Source of the DNA: an uncultured Deferribacteraceae bacterium | GTDB taxonomy: Bacteria > Chrysiogenota > Deferribacteres > Deferribacterales > Mucispirillaceae | Assembly: GCA_947039055.1 (NCBI GenBank) | Contig: CAMQYB010000045.1 | Location: 1 to 10,842 of the forward strand | Direction: 5' to 3' | DNA: 10,842 nucleotides | Part shown: piece by piece, positions 6,933 to 10,842 of the stretch | Layout: each line of letters opens with the position of its first letter | Numbering within the stretch: position 1 is the stretch's first letter | The notes under the pieces: generated by a model | What the model was told of the DNA's origin: nothing | The model's database searches: none | The model's input: only the letters and a program-made list of their open reading frames with translations | Made by a program: the position numbers and the translations under genes

Positions 6933-7538
6933 TTATCCTTTGAATATATTTCTATTTTCTAATGCACGCATCATTGTGAAATCATCAGCGTACTCAATTA
7001 ACGAACCAATAGGTATACCACTTGCTAATTTGGTAATTTTTAATCCTTCTATATCTGATAAGAGCCTGATTATGTATATTGCAGTTGTCTCACCATCAGC
7101 ATCAGGATTTGTTGCGATGATAAGTTCTTCTACGTTATGCTCTTTTATTCTTCTTATTAAACTACTAAACGATAGATCGCTTGGTGCTATCCCATCAAGT
7201 GGTGATATCTTACCTCCAAGCACATGATATAAACCATGAAAATGCGCTGTCTGTTCTATAACTAAAACATCTTTCGCTTCTTCAACTACACAGAGTACAG
7301 AACGGTCTCTACTATTAGATAAACATACGCCACACATATCATCTTCAGAAATAGAACCACATTCAACACAAAATTTGATCTTCTCTTTAAGCTCAACTAC
7401 GCTTAAGGCTAATCTTTTTGCAGACTCTGGTTTCATTTTTAATATATGAAGAGCTAGACGCATTGCAGTTTTTCTGCCTATGCCTGGAAGTTTAGAGAAC
7501 TCTGATATACAGTTTTCAAAATATTTTATATGTTGCAA
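6933..7538 (-). CDS. recR: Recombination mediator protein RecR
   Basis: A 201-aa protein of standard length. With RecO (and RecF), RecR loads RecA onto SSB-covered single-stranded DNA during gap and break repair. It has a helix-hairpin-helix LPGIGRKTAMRLA (17-29), a zinc finger with Cys57, Cys60, Cys69 and Cys72, and a Toprim domain from about 80. The Toprim part shows VVEEAKD (84-90) and NPDADGE (144-150). The usual C-terminal signature ASGIPIGSLIEYADDFTMMRAL is at 172-192, and ALENR follows. The start is TTG with AAGGG 7 nt upstream; no ATG fits the family's N-terminus. dnaX and the YbaB gene, frequent neighbours of recR, are absent. Here recR leads an operon with rng, rlmE, a LarB-like gene and a glycosyltransferase. 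Confidence 0.96.
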   Translation of the reverse strand: MQHIKYFENCISEFSKLPGIGRKTAMRLALHILKMKPESAKRLALSVVELKEKIKFCVECGSISEDDMCGVCLSNSRDRSVLCVVEEAKDVLVIEQTAHFHGLYHVLGGKISPLDGIAPSDLSFSSLIRRIKEHNVEELIIATNPDADGETTAIYIIRLLSDIEGLKITKLASGIPIGSLIEYADDFTMMRALENRNIFKG

Positions 7539-7592
7539 CTAGAAACCCTTTATTATTTTTTATAACCAACACTCTTGTTAGAAATCCTAAAC

Positions 7593-7621
7593 AGTATACA
7601 CTATTTATCATATTAATACAA
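7593..7621 (-). promoter_or_regulatory. Sigma-70-like promoter for the recR operon
   Basis: On the minus strand TTGTAT (7621-7616) and TATACT (7598-7593) are separated by exactly 17 bp. The -10 box is one mismatch from consensus. Transcription would begin near 7586, giving a leader of about 48 nt before the recR TTG codon. It is the best promoter match in the 292-nt gap between recR and the lipoprotein gene. Confidence 0.55.
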
Positions 7622-7720
7622 AGTTACTTAACCAGCATATATATATTTATATTGTTTGATATAAGAATTCTCTCCCCATACCGTACGATATTAATAATAT
7701 TTTAACCGATTAAGTAACTT
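7621..7720. repeat. 100-bp segment bounded by 11-bp perfect inverted repeats
   Basis: AAGTTACTTAA (7621-7631) and TTAAGTAACTT (7710-7720) are exact inverted copies, with partial further matches inward. The enclosed segment contains the CGTACG-centred near-palindrome ATACCGTACGATAT and a TA-rich stretch, with no open frame. The left arm abuts the -35 box of the recR promoter. It could be a remnant of a small non-coding mobile element, a looping operator pair, or coincidence. No clear target-site duplication is seen. Confidence 0.4.
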
Positions 7721-7724
7721 CAAA

Positions 7725-7754
7725 ATATTAAATCTTAATTACAAATAATGTCAA
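7725..7754 (-). promoter_or_regulatory. Second promoter-like sequence upstream of recR
   Basis: On the minus strand a consensus TTGACA (7754-7749) is followed after 18 bp by TAATAT (7730-7725). Transcription would start near 7718, inside the right arm of the 100-bp inverted-repeat segment, and run as a leader of about 180 nt to recR. The match is good at -35 and moderate at -10. Confidence 0.35.
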
Positions 7755-7785
7755 CTTGATCAATATTCTTGACTAGATATATTAT

Positions 7786-7817
7786 AAGGTTAAAGTCTAT
7801 TAAAAAACCTTAACCTT
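7786..7817 (-). other. Hairpin after the lipoprotein A stop codon
   Basis: AAGGTTAA (7786-7793) and TTAACCTT (7810-7817) form a perfect 8-bp stem with a 16-nt loop, 14 nt after the stop codon of the lipoprotein gene at 7831. It is A/T-rich and is not followed by a T run on the minus strand, so it is a weak terminator candidate at best. The outer part, TAACCTTAATAT (7811-7822), recurs at the same distance behind the lipoprotein gene at 9325. Confidence 0.4.
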
Positions 7818-7830
7818 AATATCAAATATA

Positions 7831-8367
7831 TTATTTAGTATCTACTGGTATCTCTACCTCTTCGATACTCTCAATAGTTTCATCAATATCAACTGTATCT
7901 TCAGCACCATCTGTCATAGAGAAATACCATTTGCCACCAATCTTAACTAGGTCTAACTCTTCAATCATAGAATTCTCACCTAATAAAATAATAGCGTTAT
8001 CATCATCGACTACTTCAATACCATTATATACAAGCACTAATCTTTCAGCACCTGGCTCTAAATCACCCATGCTCATGAAAAAACTCATAATATATCCGAA
8101 ATATTCTTTAGCCGTTATCTCAGCCATTTTATCCTCAGGGATACCAACCATAGACATTACCAACGCACCAACCATAGGTGCCTTCTTAACTTCATCAATA
8201 TCACTTGTAAGCTCAGCTTTAGTTTCATCATCAATATACTTATCCCATAGCTTATCATAATCTTTATTATTTAAACTACTTACAACATCCTCACCAACTT
8301 TTTCAAGACTTTGAGAAAAACATCCTACTAAAAATAACGACAAAACAATCGAAAGTACTAAACGCAT
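7831..8367 (-). CDS. Small lipoprotein, paralog A, with acidic C-terminal tail
   Basis: A 178-aa predicted exported lipoprotein. The signal peptide MRLVLSIVLSLFLVGC is very short, with lipobox LVGC and lipidated Cys16. The mature part has VVSSLNNKDYDKLWDKYIDDETK (about 28-50), a helical middle with MVGIPEDKMAEITAKEYFGYIM, and a strand-rich end with VYNGIEVVDDDNAIILLG and DLVKIGGKWYFSM. This order recalls NTF2-like or DUF4878-like lipoproteins, without a firm match. The last 24 or so residues are an Asp/Glu-rich tail. The start is the ATG at 8367, placed 6 nt after AAGGAG. A longer TTG-started frame from 8385 would read through that ribosome site and is unlikely. It is the last of three tandem paralogs. 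Function unknown. Confidence 0.85.
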   Translation of the reverse strand: MRLVLSIVLSLFLVGCFSQSLEKVGEDVVSSLNNKDYDKLWDKYIDDETKAELTSDIDEVKKAPMVGALVMSMVGIPEDKMAEITAKEYFGYIMSFFMSMGDLEPGAERLVLVYNGIEVVDDDNAIILLGENSMIEELDLVKIGGKWYFSMTDGAEDTVDIDETIESIEEVEIPVDTK

Positions 8368-8403
8368 TGTATACTCCTTTTCCAACTACTAATTTTTATT
8401 CAA

Positions 8404-8415
8404 CATCAAAACACT
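8404..8415 (-). promoter_or_regulatory. Conserved leader box of lipoprotein A
   Basis: The minus-strand sequence AGTGTTTTGATG lies 36 nt before the start codon. The same 12-mer with one variable base (AGTGTTnTGATG) precedes the other two lipoprotein genes at 37 nt. It may be part of the promoter spacer or a regulator site, or simply a duplicated leader. Confidence 0.4.
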
Positions 8416-8485
8416 ATTTATCACTACTCATATTTTTTACAAATTACAGTATCAAATACAATAGTTTTTACTACCTTTAAATCAA

Positions 8486-8596
8486 ACTTATTACAAGTGT
8501 AACTTATATATATAAATCACACTTATTACAATTTCCTAACTTATATAAGAATCAACCGCACTTATACATATCAAACAATCGTAACTCTAAACTTAT
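8486..8596. repeat. Six ACTTAT boxes in the gap between lipoproteins B and A
   Basis: ACTTAT begins at 8486, 8502, 8521, 8539, 8560 and 8591, so the first five are spaced by 16-21 bp, near two helical turns. Two of them share the longer ACTTATTACAA (8486-8496 and 8521-8531). AAGTGT (8495-8500) and ACACTT (8519-8524) form an inverted pair around a TATATATA centre. The cluster lies about 120-225 bp upstream of lipoprotein A and directly behind lipoprotein B. Base composition alone makes some copies likely. Confidence 0.35.
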
Positions 8597-9162
8597 TATT
8601 TAACTTCCGTCTCTTCAACAGTTTCATCAACATCAACATCTTCTACTGTTTCTACTGCTTCTACTTCTTCTACTTCTTCTACTGTTTCTGAATCGTTTTC
8701 AGCCATATTAAAGTACCATTTATTATCTATTTTAACTAATCGTAACTCACCGAAACCACTAGTACTTACATCATTGCCAAGAAGAATAATAGCTGTGTTT
8801 TCATCAATTAATTCAACACCTTTATATATAAGAAAACTTTCCGTATCAGATTCAGTATCACCTGCTGGATCTACAAGACTCATTACATATCCGAACAACT
8901 CTTTAGGTGTTAATGTTTCCATTTTATCCTTAGGAACACCCATCATAGCCAACATCAATGCTCCTACTTCTTGATCCTTCATGACTTCATCTAAATCATT
9001 TTTCATCTCATTTTTTGTATCTTCATCGATATATTTATCCCATAATTTGTCATAGTTTTTATCGTTCAAATTAGTTACAATATCTTTACCTACTTTTTCA
9101 ATACTCTGAGAAAAACATCCTACTAAAAATAACGACAAAACAATTGAAATCACTAAACGCAT
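8596..9162 (-). CDS. Small lipoprotein, paralog B, with long acidic Glu-Val tail
   Basis: A 188-aa predicted lipoprotein and the closest paralog of the gene at 7831. The signal peptide MRLVISIVLSLFLVGC has lipobox LVGC and Cys16. The mature domain repeats the family landmarks: LNDKNYDKLWDKYIDEDTK, MMGVPKDKMETLTPKELFGYVM, IYKGVELIDENTAIILLGND and LRLVKIDNKWYFNM. The last 30 or so residues are a low-complexity run of Glu, Val, Asp and Thr (VEEVEEVEAVETVEDVDVDE and on), longer than in paralog A. The start is ATG, with AAAAAGGAG 6 nt upstream. The first 55 or so nt of the gene and its ribosome site are nearly identical in DNA to those of A, much more than the mature region. Function unknown; probably membrane-anchored with the tail free. 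Confidence 0.87.
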   Translation of the reverse strand: MRLVISIVLSLFLVGCFSQSIEKVGKDIVTNLNDKNYDKLWDKYIDEDTKNEMKNDLDEVMKDQEVGALMLAMMGVPKDKMETLTPKELFGYVMSLVDPAGDTESDTESFLIYKGVELIDENTAIILLGNDVSTSGFGELRLVKIDNKWYFNMAENDSETVEEVEEVEAVETVEDVDVDETVEETEVK

Positions 9163-9199
9163 TGTATACTCCTTTTTAAAACAACATAACCTTATGTGT

Positions 9200-9211
9200 C
9201 ATCATAACACT
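9200..9211 (-). promoter_or_regulatory. Conserved leader box of lipoprotein B, with inverted partner
   Basis: The minus-strand AGTGTTATGATG lies 37 nt before the start codon. On the plus strand its AACACTAT (9206-9213) has an exact inverted copy ATAGTGTT at 9278-9285, about 70 bp away. The gene upstream of it shows the same arrangement. Confidence 0.4.
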
Positions 9212-9324
9212 ATATCTGCAATACATATTATGCTTAATATATTACTACATATTTAACACATTGTAACCAATCCGATTATAGTGTTTGAATTTTTATAAAT
9301 ATCGTAACCTTAATATTGACTTTC

Positions 9325-9789
9325 TTACCTACTCTCCATATTAAGATACCACTTGCCTTCTATTTTAACTAGATACAATTTATTACTTAGAAAATCGTTA
9401 TCCGATAAGATAGCAGCATTATCTTTATCTATCATTTTTACGTTTTTATATACAATTGTAGACTGCTCTACGTCTTGCCCTTTACTACCTAAATCCACAG
9501 AAAATTTCCACAACTGCATGAAATATTCTTTAGGTGTTACACTCTCAAGATCCTCTTCAGGAATACCTATCCTCGTCATCACTAACAAATCTGAATTTTG
9601 AGATTTTTTTGCATTATCCATAATAAGATCAATTTCTACCTTTGTTCCTTCGTCAATATATTGATCCCATAGTTTGCCGTAATCTTTAGTATTTAGAATT
9701 TTTACAACTTCTAAACCAGCTTTCTCAACACTTTGAGTCAAACAACCTACTAAAAATAACGATAACACAACTGAAAGTATTAAACGCAT
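9325..9789 (-). CDS. Small lipoprotein, paralog C, without acidic tail
   Basis: A 154-aa predicted lipoprotein and the most diverged and first-transcribed of the three. The signal peptide is MRLILSVVLSLFLVGC, with Cys16. Family landmarks are LNTKDYGKLWDQYIDEGTK, RIGIPEEDLESVTPKEYFMQL, VYKNVKMIDKDNAAIL and LYLVKIEGKWYLNM. It ends at ESR, right after the core domain, so it lacks the Asp/Glu-rich tail of A and B. The start is ATG with AGAGGGGAG before it. Although the tail is absent, TAACCTTAATAT occurs 8 nt behind its stop codon, exactly as behind gene A, which shows the duplicated unit included the 3' flank. Function unknown. Confidence 0.85.
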   Translation of the reverse strand: MRLILSVVLSLFLVGCLTQSVEKAGLEVVKILNTKDYGKLWDQYIDEGTKVEIDLIMDNAKKSQNSDLLVMTRIGIPEEDLESVTPKEYFMQLWKFSVDLGSKGQDVEQSTIVYKNVKMIDKDNAAILSDNDFLSNKLYLVKIEGKWYLNMESR

Positions 9790-9826
9790 TATCTCCCCTC
9801 TCTTTTAACTACTAATTATAATTAAA

Positions 9827-9838
9827 CATCAGAACACT
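9827..9838 (-). promoter_or_regulatory. Conserved leader box of lipoprotein C, with inverted partner
   Basis: The minus-strand AGTGTTCTGATG lies 37 nt before the start codon. A near-inverted copy, ATAGTGTT, stands at 9903-9910. Between the box and the ribosome site the leader reads TTTAATTATAATTAGTAG, close to the matching part of the gene A leader. Confidence 0.4.
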
Positions 9839-9876
9839 GTATCAAATATAAAATACTCATAATAAAATACTACAAT

Positions 9877-9904
9877 TTTACTATATTATATATATCTCTA
9901 TAAT
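9877..9904 (+). promoter_or_regulatory. Promoter-like sequence for the flavoprotein gene
   Basis: On the plus strand TTTACT (9877-9882) is followed after 16 bp by a perfect TATAAT (9899-9904). The transcript would start near 9911 and have a leader of about 139 nt. A nearer alternative -10, TATACT at 10004-10009, has only a weak -35. The divergent gap (9790-10049) holds no gene, only these sites and the leader of lipoprotein C. Confidence 0.4.
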
Positions 9905-10049
9905 AGTGTTCATATTTTTATATTCTACTTTTAATAGTACCCTTTGTCAATTACGTTATCCTCTATTTTGAATTTACTACTTTCTTAAATAGAAAATTAG
10001 TTTTATACTGCTGAAAATAAATCAGATAGCTTTTAAGAGGTATATATAT

Positions 10050-10685
10050 ATGAATGTATTAGCAATAAACGGATCACCTAGAAAAAAAGGAAATACGAAC
10101 ATAGCATTAAATTTTATCTCTAAAGAGTTAGAAAGTGAGGGGATAGACACTAATATTCTACAACTTGGAACGGACGTTATAAGATGTTGTAGTGCGTGTG
10201 GCGTATGTGGGAAAACGTTAGATGAGCGTTGCGTAATAGATGATGATATAGTAAATAGTGCGATACAGATGATGATTGAAGCTGATGCAATTATATTCGG
10301 AACACCTGTACATTTTGCAGGAATGTCATCTAATCTTAAAGCGTTAATGGATAGAGCCTTCTATGTTGGAGCAAAGAACGATGGACTTTTTAGACATAAA
10401 GTTGGTGGAGCAGTCGCTGTGACAAGACGTTCAGCAGGAGTTGTTACATTTAATAGCCTTACAAACTATCTTTTATTTGCAGAAATGATAATTCCTGCAG
10501 GAAATTATTGGAACGTTATACATGGTCGTGATATAGGAGAGGTTGAACAAGATATCGAAGGATTACAAACTTTAAAAACTTTTGCAAAAAATATGGCATG
10601 GGTGATGAAACTTATCGAACACGGAAAAGAAACTCTCCCTGCACCGAAATTTGAAAATAAAACACCTATGAATTTTATCAGATAA
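10050..10685 (+). CDS. Isf-type iron-sulfur flavoprotein / NADPH-dependent FMN reductase family
   Basis: A 211-aa flavodoxin-fold protein. INGSPRKKGNTNIAL (6-20) is the FMN phosphate-binding loop. FGTPVHFAGMSSNLKALMDR (83-102) is the second conserved flavin-site segment. Cys47-x2-Cys50-x2-Cys53-x7-Cys61, in CCSACGVCGKTLDERC, is the compact cysteine motif that binds a [4Fe-4S] cluster in Isf proteins of anaerobes. It would act in the cytosol in electron transfer, perhaps from ferredoxin to small oxidants. The start is ATG with AAGAGG 9 nt upstream. It is the only plus-strand gene in the window. The C-terminus KTPMNFIR is typical of the family, and its coding DNA resembles the end of each unit of the tandem array that follows. 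Confidence 0.9.
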   Translation: MNVLAINGSPRKKGNTNIALNFISKELESEGIDTNILQLGTDVIRCCSACGVCGKTLDERCVIDDDIVNSAIQMMIEADAIIFGTPVHFAGMSSNLKALMDRAFYVGAKNDGLFRHKVGGAVAVTRRSAGVVTFNSLTNYLLFAEMIIPAGNYWNVIHGRDIGEVEQDIEGLQTLKTFAKNMAWVMKLIEHGKETLPAPKFENKTPMNFIR

Positions 10686-10842
10686 ACCTCCGTTTCTGTA
10701 AATAGAGTTTAAAACGCCTGTGAGCTTTATGAGATAGAATCACGTTTCTGTAAATAAAGTTTAAAACACCTGTGAGCTTTATGAGATAAAATCACGTTTC
10801 TGTAAATAGAGTTTAAAACACCTGTGAGCTTTATGAGATAGA
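10659..10842 (+). repeat. 52-bp tandem repeat array related to the 3' end of the flavoprotein gene
   Basis: Units begin at 10691, 10743 and 10795, and the third is cut at 48 bp by the window edge. Units 1-3 differ at only a few positions. Each reads CGTTTCTGTAAATA, then AGTTTAAAACRCC, then TGTGAGCTTTATGAGATA. The last 28 bp of the unit (for example 10763-10790) match 10659-10686 of the coding region at 24 of 28 positions, and the next unit follows after the same 4-nt gap. The matched part codes for KTPMNFIR-stop in the gene and KTPVSFMR-stop in the units. The period is not a multiple of 3, so the array is not one long reading frame. The array continues beyond the window. Confidence 0.85.

Noticed and set aside
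7786..7817. Strong terminator behind lipoprotein A
   Set aside because: The stem is all weak pairs apart from two G-C pairs and no T run follows on the minus strand, so it was kept only as a hairpin.
8368..8385. N-terminal extension MEKEYT of lipoprotein A from a TTG codon
   Set aside because: The extension would translate the AAGGAG ribosome site itself. Both paralogs begin directly at MRL, giving a proper signal peptide.
10691..10842. CRISPR array at the right edge
   Set aside because: The whole 52-bp period is conserved, so there are no variable spacers. Similarity to the end of the adjacent gene explains the unit better, and no cas gene is present.

Overview
The window is an AT-rich stretch (G+C roughly one third, judged by eye) of a bacterial chromosome. 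The genes are housekeeping genes typical of a diderm anaerobe: RNase E/G, RlmE, RecR, short-form CysE with a cysteine desulfurase, a clostridial-type 2[4Fe-4S] ferredoxin, an Isf-type iron-sulfur flavoprotein, and lipoproteins with very short type II signal peptides. A lineage such as Deferribacterota would fit, but this is a guess from gene content. There is no rRNA, and no phage or plasmid marker was seen.

Left part (1-2760, all minus strand). Transcription runs right to left. A ferredoxin (2566-2736, only 56 aa) is followed by a good terminator. Next comes a second hairpin with a T9 run just ahead of cysE, then cysE (TTG start), iscS/nifS, and an 84-aa conserved protein of unknown function. 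The group ends at a strong hairpin terminator at 67-117. CysE supplies O-acetylserine for cysteine synthesis and IscS takes sulfur from cysteine, so this is a sulfur-supply and Fe-S unit.

Middle part (3200-7538, minus strand). This is a tight operon, recR > rng (RNase G) > rlmE > a degenerate LarB-like protein > a rhamnosyltransferase-like GT2, with gaps of 2-4 nt. A good sigma-70-like promoter lies before recR. RNase G appears to start at an AUC codon at 6928, which restores the conserved N-terminus. The more obvious TTG at 6862 would remove it.

Right part. Three tandem paralogous lipoproteins (9325-9789, 8596-9162, 7831-8367, minus strand) share signal peptides, leader boxes at matching distances and partly their 3' flanks. 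Two of the three carry acidic C-terminal tails. Facing right is a plus-strand Isf-type flavoprotein (10050-10685). Its last codons are copied into a 52-bp tandem repeat that runs to the window edge. Each repeat unit re-encodes a version of the protein's C-terminus with a stop codon.

Most worth a second look: the gene-end-derived repeat array, the AUC start of RNase G, the LarB-like protein without its active-site motifs, the lipoprotein triplication, and the attenuator-like hairpin before cysE.
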